The notes beneath the pieces were generated by a model, which made no database searches, was not told where the DNA came from, and worked only from the letters and a program-made list of their open reading frames with translations. A DNA stretch of 64,000 bases from Rhodosporidiobolus odoratus (taxonomy: Eukaryota; Basidiomycota; Microbotryomycetes; Sporidiobolales; Sporidiobolaceae), in assembly GCA_034387635.1 (NCBI GenBank), contig JAOANU010000001.1, positions 2,294,001-2,358,000 on the forward strand. Reading direction: 5' to 3'. Both the position numbers and the translations under genes were made by a program. Below, one piece after another: positions 34,652 through 47,244 of the stretch; positions within the stretch are counted from its first letter, which is position 1; each line of letters opens with the position of its first letter.

Positions 34652-37600
34652 CTAGCGAGTGTCCATAATGAGCTGCAAGGTATCGCAAACGGGTCAGCTC
34701 AACCGCGACGAGCATGAACAAGCGGGAAGAACGCACCCCTCGTAACTCCCACAACCACCCTCTATCTTCCTCGCACGCATCCTCCCTCCTGACCATCCAC
34801 CCACTCATCTCGACCCTCACCCGCTCCACCGCATCCCTCCCCTCCCTCGCCAATCTTCTCTTGGTCTGCCTCCCTTTCTTCTCCCCTTCCCCTTCTTCGA
34901 CCTCGAAGTCTTCCTCACTACTCCCTCCCTCCTCGAGCACAAAGCTCGCCCTCCCTCTCAACATCCTCTCCCTCTCGCCCAATTCCCACGCTCCATCCCT
35001 CTCCCCTTCTCCGCCTCTACCAATGGCATCAAACTCGTCATGCCCCGCCTCTCCCCCACTTCCAGCACTTGCCATGCCTCCCCAATCCAGGTCCAATTCG
35101 TCTTCTGCATCGGGACCGGCGAGCGCGTGCCAAGAACAGGTTGTAGGGTCAAAGACCATGTCTCCTACGACTTTTGCTGCGGCTCGACTGACCCCGAGGG
35201 CGGCCCCGGCGGGGAGGACTACTTTTCTCTTCTGCGGTTGCTCGTTCGAAGAAGAAGAGTTCGTCGCATTCGTCGTTTTACCCGAGCCAGGATTCGAATT
35301 CGAGGTCGAGTTCTCGTCGGAGGCTTTCGCCACATCGGGACAATTCGTCCGAGCGGGTGATCCCATCGATGAGGAGAACGGCGAAATCAGAGCGGGACGA
35401 GTTGAAGTCGAGAGGGCTTTGTCGAATTCTCGAAGGATCGACTCGTTACCTTCCCAGCGGTGAAGGTGTGGGTTGTAGGTCATTTCGCCTTGGACTGTTG
35501 GGTGGCCATGGGAGGAAAGGAGAGGGGAGAGAAGGAGTAGGATGGTAATGGGGAGAACAGAGATAGGTCAGCTTCGGAATTGGACCGCTTGTACTCGTAA
35601 GGTGTTTGTCGTAGACGGGCCTCCATGACGGTGCTCTTCCAGGCAGACAAGTAGACGTCGAAAGGGGGAGGAACGTGAGATTGAAGAAAGGGAGGCAGAA
35701 AACGTACCCTTAACCCCCCTTTCTCCACCAAGATGCCTAATCAAATGCGGTTCCCTCCTCTTCTTCTTCCCCTTTCCCTCCGCTTCCACTTTGCTTTTCG
35801 CTTCCTTGTCTTTAGCCTTGTATGTCCGTTCGATGATCTTCCCCTTCGGATCCTCCTTGCCTCTCTCCTTCTCCTTTTCCACCGCCGCACGCTTCGACCC
35901 CTGCTCACCCTCCTTCTTCCCCTTCACGTCTCCTCCTCCACCAACCCTCCTCTTTTGTCCCCCAGCGAGGACCGTCGCGACCGGCACTCTACTCCCCATC
36001 CCCATCCCCTGCGCTGTACCCGATTTCCGTCCCCAACTCCCCCCAGTCCCCTTAGTAACAGTCGCCGTACTCGGCCCGGAGCTTTTTCTACTCCCTCCTG
36101 CTCCAACACTAACCACCCTCTCCTTCTCCCTCTCTTTCGAAACAGGCAGGTCATCAAACGCATCCAGTTCGGTTCCGTCTCCATATTCAGCATCTCTCTT
36201 CTTCTGGCTCGCCTTGGCCTTTGAAGCTGCCCCAAACAAATTCTGATTCAGGGGACGGGCTGATGTTCCAGGGGGAGGTAGAGGGATACGACCTCGTGCT
36301 GCCGAAGCAGAAGCAGAGACACTGTGTCGCGGGGCTGAGCTCAGCGACAGGGGGATGAGGAGAGAACGGGCGGGCACCAGGCCTGGTTTGAGGGGCGAAG
36401 TGGGTCGCGAAGTAGAGGAGCAAGAAGGGCGAGATTTGGATGCGGAAGCAAGAGTCGGTCGGAGCAACCTGTCTTTACTCGCACCAACTCCCGCGGCGGA
36501 AGAAGGGGGAAGGGTCAACGCGCCAGAAGCAGACGAAAACGATGGGGTTTGAGGTGTTTGTGGTGGCAGAGTGAGAGGGAGGGATGGGTTGGATTGAACT
36601 CGTTCTCGGATTCGAGAAGTGGACGAGGCGGTTGGGGCGGCGAAAGAGCGGGGGACGTTGTGAAAGAAAGAGGAAGAAGAAGAAGATTGGGCGGGGGAGG
36701 GGGAACGGCAAAGTGGGTTGAGGTGGGGCTCGGTTTGACGGGAGGAGGGTCGGAGAGGGGTGCTCATGGTCGTTGAGGTCGAGATCGAGGAAGCGGTGGG
36801 TGTGGGGGTGGCAAGGGAAGAAAGGTTTTGGAGGGAACGTTTACGGTCGAGCGGACGAGTGGCCGAGGAAGAAGAAGAGGAGGAGGAGGAGGAGGGGAAA
36901 CCGGCGGAGAGACGTTGCTGACTGCGTTTCGGGCGGAGCGTCGGTTTCAAGACCGAAGAGGCAGAAACAGGGGCAGGGGAAGGACGAATCGTCGACGTCG
37001 GTGCAGACGAGGTACCCCCGGTGGTGGCAGGAACAGGGGATAAAGACGGCTTACGCGCCCCAGCCGTAGACGAAGTAGGAGCAGGAGCAGGAGCGTCCAA
37101 CTTCCCCCCTCCTCCTCCTCCCCCCACCTTGACACCCCTCGCCGTTGCACCCCCCGTACTCCTCAGATCACTCGAGCTCCCGACCGTCCTCAAACTTATA
37201 GTCCTCATCCTGACCCTATCCCTACTCGCCGCGCTCGGAGCCGGAGGTGGACCCGGCCTCTTCATGCCGCTGGTCGAGTGCGTCGACGCCGAAGAAGGGG
37301 GTCTATCCAACGCCAACCTTTCACCTCCTTGCGCCGACGCAGGTCTGGCCAACCTCGACGAGGACGAAGTGATCGACGGCCCCATTGTTGGTCCGCCCGG
37401 TGTCGGACTCCTATTGGGCGGCGGTAAATTCGCCCGTCTCCCCATCGCGCCCGTCCCCACCAACCCCAACCCTGACGACGGAAGAGGCACACCCTTGCCA
37501 TCACTCAAAGTCCTCCTCACCGCTCCAAACGTCGCTCTCCCCGCCATTCCTCCCTTCCCGCCACCAACACCAGCACGACCTCTCAAAGCCACTCTAGCCG

Positions 37601-39428
37601 CCTGTTCCCTCTCAGCCTCTCTCGCTCTAGCCCCACTGATAGTCCTCATTCGTTCTCTCATTTGGTGAGGGTTCCAGGAGTGGGGGTCGTCGCCTTGTGG
37701 GTGGGAGAGGTCGTGCCCTTCTTCTTCCGCTTCCGCTTCAGGGAGGGAGGGGTTGGTCGTCTTTTGGCTGTGGCTGTGGTCGTGTTGGTCAGGAGAGGGT
37801 TCACGATGTTTTGCTAATCGAGCCTGTTCTTGTAAGACTTCGGGACTCGAAGGCATCATCGTAGTGGCGGAAGAAAGAGTCGCGAGAGGAGGAGGAGGAG
37901 AGCAACTTGAGAAAGTGGCTGCAGTTGTCGGAATCGCGGAGGAGGAGGAAGAGTAGAACAACAACCCCCTTCCTCCTCTCTGTTCGAGTTTCTGCCGTAA
38001 GAGTTGTTGCAGATCCACCTTGTTTCCTTTCGTAGCGGAAGAAGAGGAAGGGAGGTCGGATTCTCCCTCGCTTGTCGGTGGCGTGAGTGGGGGTGGGGAT
38101 GAAGAAGAAGGAACGCCAAAGTAAGAGGGTAAGACGAGGTCTTCGAAGAAAGTCGAGTCGTCCCCCTCGTTTTCTTCGTCTTCGTCTTCTTCACTCTCGG
38201 ACTCGCGCTCAGTCGCATCGCCTTCGTAAAGGTCGGAATCGGCTGGGATCAAGAGACCGGGAGGAGAGGGAGAAGGGGCAGGGGCAGGAGGGGTTACGAG
38301 GGAGGGCGCGGTGAGATTGACGTTGACAGACGGGGCGTTCGAGGTGGAGGTGGAAGGGGTCGGAGTGCGCGGCGTCGTGGGTAGCTGAGGAGGAAGTGTA
38401 GCAGCCGTAGGAACGGGCGATGTGTTGGGCGCGGATGATGAAGCGGACGAAGTCGAATTGAATGATCTGAGCGAGGCGAGCGAGGCTCGACTGTTCAGTG
38501 CGAGTTGAGGGGCGAGTGAGAAAGTCGATTGAGTGGTCGGGAGGTCGAAATCATCGTCGGCTTCAAAGTCGTCCCCTACATCCGAGAAGGAGGCGATTGA
38601 GATTTTCTTGCGAACCCCCTTCTCGTCCCTCTCTCCCGCCTCACCCTCCATGTCCAACTCGAGCGATAAGTGACTCGCGAAACTGCCCTTCTTGGCCACT
38701 TGTCGCTCGTCCCTCTCCAAGACCGGTAACCCCAACCCCTCCAACCCTTCCAGATCCTGATCCCAATCCCCTTCGCCCACTTCTTGAGCTGCACCAAAGG
38801 GGGTCGAACCGAGATGGGTGACTTTGCCTCGTCCTCTGGCAGAGGGGGAGAGAGAGGTGGCGAGGAGTTGGGAGAGAGAGGATGAACCTCGGAGAGTTTG
38901 AGATTTCTTGTCGGGTCGCGGGGTGGCGTCTTTGACATTTGAGGCACGAGCTGAGGCAGAGATGGAAGTATAAATAGAGGTAGAGGTTGAGGGTGAAGGT
39001 GGGATCCGGGAGAGGGTCGAATCCTCTCGGGAGGGGGAGAGGGATAACCCTCCCATCAAATCTTTGAGCGTGCCGGTTGTGGTGCTGGTCCGACTCGAGT
39101 CCATCGAGCTTTCGTTCCCTTGTCCTTCCCCTTCCCCAGGTTCATCCCAGTCGTCCGCTTCCCCCTGCCCGTGCAGCTTGTGCTCCCTCAACCTGAGTCT
39201 CCCATCCAGCTCGTCGAAGAAAGACCCTCCCTCGTCGTCGGCCTCTCTCTCTACTACCTCGTCGCAGTGGGACCTAGTCGGCGAGCTCCCCCGACTGGTG
39301 TTGGTTGCCGAGGTGTTTGATGCGCAGTCAACCTCGAGCGAGAAGAAGGGAAGGAGTAATGGTCCCGGGGGGAGGGTTGAGAATGCTGGGTCGAGGTCCC
39401 AGGACTCGGGGGGTTCGTCGACATCCAT
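34652..39428 (-). CDS. BYR4: Byr4/Bfa1-like scaffold of the two-component GAP for the mitotic-exit/septation GTPase
   Basis: Spindle-pole protein that, with a TBC protein (Cdc16/Bub2), keeps the GTPase Spg1/Tem1 off and so restrains septation and mitotic exit. The main exon gives MDVDEPPESWDLDPAF, the N-terminal Trp-Asp motif region, a second acidic motif DDFEADDDFDLPTTQ, and long Ser/Pro/Thr-rich regions. It then reads YGDGTELDAFDDLPVSKERE and PHLIRHLGGERGVK, both typical of the family. Small exons continue with YDKHLTSTS, VQGEMTYNPHLHRWEGNESI and VVGDMVFDPTTCSWHALAG. The last intron joins WLWELRG to LIMDTR, stop 34652. Start is ATG 39428; a coding extension upstream is possible. At about 1,500 residues it is longer than Bfa1 (574). 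Divergent from SMC4. Confidence 0.85.
36863..36897. repeat. GGA/GAA trinucleotide microsatellite inside BYR4
   Basis: A GAA-GAA-GAA-GAG-GAG-GAG run on the plus strand that encodes a ten-serine tract in BYR4 on the minus strand. It may be length-variable between strains. Confidence 0.7.
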
Positions 39429-40058
39429 GTTGAGTGAGCAGAAGACTGGCTGTGGCTGTGGAGGGTACGAGTTAGCCTGTCAGAGAGGTGGCACTTGAGG
39501 GGAGGGAAAGAGGACGGACTGTTTGGCGTCTTTAAAGTCGGGATTACCCTGTCGAGGCGGGTGGTGGATGGGTTTGAAGGCTAACCCAGGACCAGGACCA
39601 GGTGCAGGTGTGCCCTGCTCGGGGATATCGAGGACAAGGGGTGAACAAGGGAGGCAGCGAGTCGGACAGGAGAAGGTGGGGAGGGAGGCTCGAGCGATTC
39701 AACTCAGGTTAGGTGCACTCGGGTAGTGAGTAGGATCGTAGCAGCCGTAGCTATAGAGTGACGAGTGGCGTCGACCCCTCTCGGCGGGGCGGTGAGCGCA
39801 GCGGGTGAGAGAGCAAGACAGCAAGAGAGCAACAGAGCAAGAGATGAGAAAAATCCAACTCGACTGACATGGGTTGAAGTGCAGACTGTACGGCGTACTA
39901 TACTGTATTGAGACTATTTACATCTCGGTTCGAGTCCCAGAGCGAGGTCTAGTATTACTGACCCTCTCGCTCGCTCTCACGCGTCGCTCCCCGTCTCCTC
40001 CTCTTCTCGCCGTGTTTGTGTTTACCCTCTCCCACTCCCACCAGTCTAGCCAACCAAG
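39429..40058. other. Divergent BYR4/SMC4 intergenic region
   Basis: About 630 bases between the start codons of BYR4 (-) and SMC4 (+). On the minus strand 39515-39650 is open in frame with BYR4 through a possible intron (about 39452-39494) and may be an upstream BYR4 exon or leader. Near SMC4 the strand is CT-rich, with an ACGCGT hexamer at 39979-39984. Confidence 0.5.
39979..39984. promoter_or_regulatory. Possible MCB element (ACGCGT) upstream of SMC4
   Basis: The palindromic hexamer ACGCGT, the core site of the fungal G1/S factor MBF, lies 75 bases upstream of the SMC4 ATG. A single hexamer in GC-rich DNA can occur by chance, so this is weak evidence of cell-cycle control. Confidence 0.3.
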
Positions 40059-43000
40059 ATGCCACCCCGGCGTCGTACAAACCCTCCACCCGATCCCGAT
40101 TCCCTTCCGCAACCTGCAACCCGAACCTCATCTCGAAGATCAACCACTTCAACAAACACCAAACAATCACTCACTCGCTCCACTAGGGCCAAAGTCAATC
40201 AAACTGATACTGTCAACGACAGTCCAAAGGACGAGTCTGGTTCCGACTCAGACTCGGAACACGAAGAACAACCACAACCCAGCACCACCCGCTCCTCCCG
40301 TCGTTCAACCACCAACACTCAACGTCCTCCCACTTCTCGCGCCTCTGCCACTTCCTCCTCCACTTCCACCTCGTGCTCTTCTACGCGTCCCACACGCGCT
40401 CAAACTTCAGCGGCGAGTGCCAGTCGACGGAGCGCTAGGGTCAGTGCCGCTGCGACTGTTTCGAGCGCTGCCACCGAGGAGAGCGGCAGTGAGAGTGAGG
40501 ACGAGTCGGAGCAAGAGCAAGAAAGAGAAGAAGAAGAAGAAGAGGAGCAGGAGGAGGAACCCGCCAAACCTCGATCAAGGCGAGCTGCCCCTCTCTCAAT
40601 GAGGGAGAACAAAAAGGTCAAAATAGAGCAAAACGTCGCCAAGGGCAGGGGTGCGAAGAGGCAGGTTGAAACACCTGCGCCGGAGACTGACGAGCACGAA
40701 GATGAAGAAGTGGAAGAGGAGGAAGACGAGCCGGTTCGTGCGCCTGTCAAGGGCAAGGCGAGGAGGGCTTCTCACCTTCCTACGCCAGATCCCGAGTCTG
40801 GCGCTGAGACCGAGACGGGTACGGAGGCTGCAGACGACGACGACGAGAACGCGCAGGCCAACGGAGCAGAAGCTGTGGAAGAAGACGACGACGAGGACGA
40901 CGAGGAAGAGGCAGGAACTCCCCAACCCGTCACTCCTGCCAAACCCAAGAAGGGCAAAGCTCGCGCCGTCGTTCAGGACTCCTCGGACGACGACGAAAAC
41001 GAGGACGAGGTTGACAAACCAGCCGCAGGCAGTGAGGATCCCCTCGCGGTCAACCTTCCCTCTCCCACCTCAGGCCAAGCCCCACCCTCTCCCGCACCCT
41101 CTGCCGCAACTCCTCCTCGAGCTTCACCCTCTTCTCCCGCCGCCAGCGCCGTGAAACCCCCCCTCTCGCCCGCCAAACCCCCCCTCTCACCCGCCAAACC
41201 CCCCCCTCCCCCCGTCCCTACCGCCCTAACCGCCTCAACCCTAGCCTCCCTCGCCCGCCAAGCCGCACTGGATCATTCCGCCCAATCGGCTCAACGAGAG
41301 AAGGAGTTGGAGGGGAAACCGAGGTTGGTGATTGATCGGTTGGTGTTGGAGAATTTCAAGAGTTACAAGGGAAGAGGGGTTATTGGACCGTTTCATAAAG
41401 TGCGTTCTTCTTTTTTTTTCCTTTCGCCGCTTTCGTGTTCTCCGTGTTTGTTACTGCTGCTGGTTCCCCGGCTTTTTCACTATCTCCTCGAGAGAGAGCG
41501 AGTCAGAAGACGCTGACTGACCTTTCCCTCCCTTCCTCCTCCCCCGCTACGCCCAAACTCGACCCTACATCGAACCCACCGAACCCAACCCCACGCACAG
41601 TCCTTCTCCTCAATCGTAGGACCCAACGGATCCGGCAAATCCAACACGATCGACGCGCTCTTGTTCGTGTTTGGCTTCCGAGCGACAAAGATGAGGCAGG
41701 GCAAGTTTAGTGAGTTGATTCATAATTCGGGTCCTCCTGCTTCTTCTTCTGCCTCCGCCACCGCCGCAACGTCGAATGGAGAAGGGCAAGATGAGGAGGA
41801 AACTGGGAGCGAGGAGAGTGAGGAGGAGAGTGAGGAGGTGGAGAGTGCGAGTGAAGAGGAGAGACCGAGGAAGAAGGGGGGAAAGGGTAAGAATGCGAAG
41901 GGGAAGGGGAAGAAGGCTATCAAGAGCACCAGCAGGAAAGAAAGGGTTAGGTACGATGGTGGATGCGATTATGCTACGGTGGAAGTTTGGTTCCGGGAAG
42001 TGATCGATTTGGTATGTCTCCACATCTCGTTTTTTCTTGATTCTACATTATGTTGCGGTTCTTGGTGTCGCACCCGTTTCGTGCAGTGACTGACTTCTCC
42101 CCCTTCTCCTGGTCCCTTCCTCTCCTGTCCCTTTCTTTTTTGTCCTTCTTGCGCTCCTCTCCCCCCTCCCCCTTTCCCCGGGTCTCTCATCACTTCGTGC
42201 CCAAACCAGCCCGGCGGTCGAGACAACTTCTCCGTCGTACCCAACTCGCAGTTGATCGTCGCTCGAACGGTCAAAAAGGACAACTCGACACGTTACACGT
42301 TCGTCTCCTTTATCCAATTCCCTCTCTCCCCTCCTCTCGCCTTTCCCCTCTCGTCACATCTCGTCTCCTTTCGTCTGAAGCGCAATGGACCTGACCTGAC
42401 CTGTGAATTCATCCTTTTGGCAGGGTCAATGGCAAAGCTGCGACGCCGACCGAGGTCAAGCAGATGCTTTTGGGGAGAGGGATCGATTTGACCCATAATC
42501 GGTTCTTGATCTTGCAGGTAAGCACCTTTTTCCCTCACCTCTGCCTGGTTCTGCCCCCCTCCTCCCATCTTGATCTTCAACCCTCATCCCATCCCCTTAG
42601 GGAGAAGTCGAATCCATCGCCCAAATGCCTCCCAAAGGTCGTACCTCATCCGAAGAAGGTCTCCTCGAATACCTCGAAGATATCATTGGCACCGCAGACT
42701 ACAAACCTCTTATTGAAGAGGCCGTTATCGAGGTGGAACGGTTGGGGGATGAGAGAGGGGTGGTGATGAATAGGGTTAAATTGGTTGAGAGGGAGAAGGG
42801 GGCGTTGGAGGTGCGTGTTTCTTTCTTCTTTCGCCTCGTGCGAAGCGATCCGTCTCTGGACTGAACCCACCCTTTACGCCTACGCCGGGATCTTTGTCGC
42901 ATTTTCGTATCTGGACCCTCTTCTTGACAGGTCCGGAAAAAATCCGCCGACGCCTTTCTCCGAGATCAACTCGTCCTCCTTTCCTCCCAGTCCACCTTGT

Positions 43001-46000
43001 ATCAGCGGCACGCCCACCAAGCTCAGGCCGACAAGGTTTTGTACGAGGAGCAAGTTGAACAGGCTAAAGGGGAGTTGGAGGGTGAGATGGAGAGGCAGAG
43101 GAGTGATCGGGAGAGGTATGAGAAGGGGGTTGGGGAGGTCAAGGAGGGGGAGAGGGGGTTGAAGGTGAGTCGCCTTTTTCTGTTTCGTTTTTGGTTTTCC
43201 TGTTGGACCGGGGGCGTCGGAGTTTGGCTCGACTCGCCAGGAGGCGAAGAGAAACTGATCCTCCCCTTATCGCTCCCGTTCCTCTATCCTTTTCTCATCG
43301 TCCTCCTCGTGGTCCCGTTCCATACGTTCTCCGGACCCCCCCTCGCGCGCCCCGCAGGAAATCGAAACCGCTACTGCCGCTTTGTCCAAGGAACTTGCCC
43401 AGTTTGAGAAGGCCAAAGTTCAACTTACTGTGCAGAAAAAGGCAGCTGAAGGGAAGTTGACCAAGATCAGGAAGGGGTTGGAGGAGGTACGAGTCGTTTC
43501 TCTCTCTCGCTCTCGCTTCGTCTCTCTCTCCCTCTCTCTCCCTTTCTCTACGCCGGTAACCGCGCTGAAACTAAATATTGGATGCCGCTTCGCAGGACAA
43601 GCATGCCCGTTCGGCGGCAGAGACGACCATTCGCGATTCGACCGAGCAGCTGGAGAAGCTTGCCGAGTCGAAAGAGAACCTCAAGGGCGAGCTTGAGGAG
43701 GAACAGGCCACGCTGAACAAGTTGATGGCTAGTCTAAAGGGTACGTCCTTATCCCACCTGCTGCTGCTGCGGTCCAAAGTTTCATCCGGTCCCGCCTTCG
43801 CTGACCACAGGGTCTCGTTTCGTCTTCGCAGACAAAGTCGCCCCGCTCAACTCGCAAATCGAGGACAACCAACGTCAGCTCGCCCCCTGGAAAGAGCAAA
43901 TCGAAGCCAAGCAGAACGAGCACAAGATTGCATCTCAACAACTTTCCGACGTTCGATCGAAAGCCTCTCAAGCCCAAGATGACATTGTTCGGGTTGAGAA
44001 AGAGATGGATGATCTCCAGATCTTGCAGAAGAGCAAGATTGGCGAGATGAGAGAGTTGAGGAAGAGGCAGAAGGAGGTGGCGGCTGGGTTGGCGGATGCG
44101 AAGGGGAGGGTTGGGGAGGAGAAGAGGGTCGAGGCGAGACATCGTCAGAGGGTTGGAGCGGCGAGGGAGAGGACGAATGAGGCCAAAGCCAGTCAGAGCG
44201 CGAGTCAAAGTAAGGGTGCGGTGCTTACTGCTGTCCAGAAGTTGAAGGATCAGGGGAGGTTGCCTGGCTTCCACGTGCGTCCCGGCTCGGTTTTCTCAAT
44301 ACTCCCCCCCGGTTCCTATGCTGACCTGAGGCTCTCCTCCGTGTAGGGCCGCCTTGGCGACCTCGGCCGCATTGACGACGCTTTTGACATTGCCATCTCA
44401 ACCGCCGCCTCGTCCGGTCTCGAATCCCTCGTCGTCGACACGCGCGAAACCGCCGAAGCCATCTTTGACCACCTCAGGAAGCACAACATTGGTCGAGCGT
44501 CCTGCATCGCCCTCGATCGATTCCCTCAAAACGTTGACCTGAACCCGATCCAAACTCCGAATGGGACTCAGAGGTTGTTTGATCTGGTCACGCCGAAGGA
44601 TGCGAGGTATGCGCCTGTATTCCGACATGTTCTCAAGAACACGTTGGTGGCGAGGGATTGGGATGCGGCTCATGCGGTTAGTACGGGTAAGGTGGATGGG
44701 CAGAGGTGGAGGGTCGTCACTACGGATGGGAACATCGCTGAGGCGTCCGGTGCGGCCCAAGTCGGTGGATCAAGGCCCGTGAAGGGGAAGATGGGCTCTC
44801 GGATCGCGGCCGACGAGGTCACGCCCAAGCAGCTTGCCAAGTTGGAGCAGGAGGAGAAGGATGCGGTGGTCGCGCTTGAGGAGTTTGTTGGGGGGTTGAA
44901 GGAGGTTGAGGAGGAGTTGAAGGCGCTTGAGAAGGAGATGGCTGTGATTGAGGGACTGATCCCCAAAGTTGAGATGGATCTCGAGGCGAACAAGAAGGAT
45001 GCGGAGGAGAAGGTGGCATTGTTGGAAGAGCTGCAGTGCGTGGCCTTCCCCTTTCATGGCCCTTGCAGTGTTCTCCAGATTGACTGACCCGTTGTGCTTC
45101 CTCTGTAGGTCCCAGTCTGAGCCCGATGCCGCCGACGTCAAACTCGCCTCCCAGCTCGAATCAGCCCTCTCCTCCCTCGAGGCCGACATTTCCGCCCTTC
45201 GTACCAAAGCCCTCAAGTTTGAAAACGCCATCGCCGCGCTCGAAGACCAGATCCGCGAAGTAGGAGGCATCAAGTTCCGCACGGCTGAAGCCAAAGTCGG
45301 GGACCTGCAGGATCAGATTCGCCTCACCGACGCGAGGTTGGTCAAGGCCAAGACAGAGAAAGCCAAAGCGGAGAAGGAACTTGTCAAACTCGTCAAGGCG
45401 ATCGAGTCCAATTCGGCCAAGATTGAGGAGCTCGAGAGGGAGTCCACCGAGTTGAAGGAGCAGTTGAAGGAGAAGGAGGACGAGTCGGAACCGGTTAGGC
45501 AGACGGTGGAGGAGGCTATGGCTAAGGTCGAAGAAGGGAGGGAAGAGCTGGCTGCGCTCAAGGCTGAGTTGGAAGAGCAGGAGGAGGCGATCATCGAATT
45601 CAGGAAGGCAGAGGTGCGTTTTTTTTCGTGGTCTTGACTTCCACCCTGTGACTAGCTGACGACGGTGTACGCCTGCCAGGCTCATCTCCGAGGTGTCTTC
45701 AATGATGTCGACCGCAAGCTCAAGGAGACGACCCGCATATTCGAGCACTGGACCGGAAAGATTGGCGAGCTGCAGATGCCCGAATTTGAACTGTACGATG
45801 GCCTGCCCTCTTTCTTCTCACTGTTTGACCTGACCTTTGTTTCGTCCAGCCTCGACGATGACGAAGAAGAGGAAGAAGGTGACGCCGAAGACGGCGCCGA
45901 ACCACGGCAACGAGCTCCGAAGATGGAAGAAGTCCTCCGGGTCCTTACGCCCGAAGAAATCGACCAGGTCGATCCGAAACGCCTCAAAGCCGACATTGCC

Positions 46001-46978
46001 CTTCTCGAAGAACGTCTCGAGAAGAATACGGCTGACCTTGCGGTCCTGCAAGAATACCGCCGTCGCGAGGAAGAATTCCGCAAGCGTGGCGAAGAACTCG
46101 AAGCCATTTCGAAGGACTGGGATGCGGCGAAGAACTCGGTTACCGAGTTGAGGAATGAAAGGTTGATCAAGTTCATGAAGGGCTTCGGTATCATCTCGAA
46201 CAAGCTCAAGGAAATGTATCAGGTGCGTCTACTCACCTCTTCCTCCGAGCCCTGCCACGCCTGTAACCGCTTCTCACCGTGACCTTCGACTCATTCCCGC
46301 CTCTACCCCACACAGATGATCACTCTCGGTGGTAACGCCGAGCTCGAACTATACGACTCGGCCGATCCCTTCTCAGAAGGGATTCTGTTCTCCGTCATGC
46401 CGCCCAAGAAGAGCTGGAAGAACATTTCCAACCTTTCCGGTGGCGAGAAAACGCTTTCGTCTCTCGCTCTCGTCTTTGCACTGCATGTATACAAGGTCAG
46501 TCGCGATAATTTCTTTTTTCTCTTTCCTGCCACCAAGGTCGAGGATGCTCACTGTACCGCCTTGACTGGGCAATGCAGCCTACGCCACTGTACTTCATGG
46601 ACGAGATCGACGCCGCCCTCGACTTCCGCAATGTCAGTATCGTCGCCAACTATATCAAGGAGCGTACTCGTAACGCCCAGTTCATCATCATCTCCCTCCG
46701 CAATGTAAGCCAATTCTTCTCCTTCCTCCGATCGGATCATCACTCGTTGACACCGCGACCCCGCCCGCCTGCAGAACATGTTCGAGCTCTCTTCGCGACT
46801 TGTCGGCATCTACAAGGTTTCCAACGAAACTCGAAGTATCGCTATCGATAACAAGGAGCTGTCGGAGTTGCCAGATGTCGAGGACGAGGAGGATGTTGTG
46901 CTGGACGAGCCGCAGCCGGTAGAAGAGGAGCAGACGGAAGAAGAAGAAGAAGAAGAGGGACAGGAAGAAGACGCTTAG
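40059..46978 (+). CDS. SMC4: Condensin subunit SMC4
   Basis: ATPase arm of condensin, paired with SMC2, that compacts mitotic chromosomes. The ATG at 40059 starts a 430-residue disordered, acidic, Ser-rich extension. The head begins LVIDRLVLENFKSYKGRGVI. Walker A GPNGSGKS is at 41619-41642, followed by FRATKMRQGKFSELIHNS, diagnostic of SMC4. Then come SIAQMPPKG, a coiled coil (42660-44270) and the hinge (GRLGDLGRIDDAFDIAISTA; GRASCIALDRFPQNV; RWRVVTTDGNIAEASGA). The returning coiled coil runs to about 46210, ending MKGFGIISNKLKEMYQ. The ABC signature LSGGEK is at 46433-46450, Walker B YFMDEIDAALD from 46591, and an acidic tail follows to the stop at 46978. About 16 introns. An acidic/basic insertion splits the N-terminal head (see findings). 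Convergent with SMC2. Confidence 0.97.
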
Positions 46979-47244
46979 TCGACCTTACACAAGATACCCC
47001 AGCCCTTCAGTGATTTGTACCTCGCGCACTGTGCCCTTTCGCCTTTCTCTTCCGTCATGTATTCGTTTACCCTTTGGTCGCGGGCCGTCTCCGGAATATT
47101 CAGGTTTTTTACCCAACACACTTAGCTGACTGAGAAGAACAGAGATGCGAGAATACGTGCCTCGATTACGCAGAGGCTGCAAAGATACAACGGTAACGTA
47201 CAGAAAGAAAGACGAATGCGAAGCCTCCGGGCCAAATCCCACCC
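46979..47244. other. Short convergent spacer between SMC4 and SMC2
   Basis: Only 266 bases separate the two stop codons, so the 3' untranslated regions probably abut or overlap. No gene or repeat is visible. Confidence 0.6.

Noticed and set aside
35733..39320. Many plus-strand open frames of 60-215 codons opposite BYR4
   Set aside because: They mirror the Ser/Pro-rich, GC-rich BYR4 exon, overlap each other in several frames, and show no family match. The minus-strand frame has the Byr4/Bfa1 motifs.
39927..39938. GGTTCGAGTCCC, a perfect-looking tRNA B-box
   Set aside because: The T-arm would have four of five pairs, but the acceptor 3' strand (AGCGAGG) has no partner upstream and no A-box or anticodon arm fits. 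It lies in the BYR4/SMC4 intergenic region and is probably chance.
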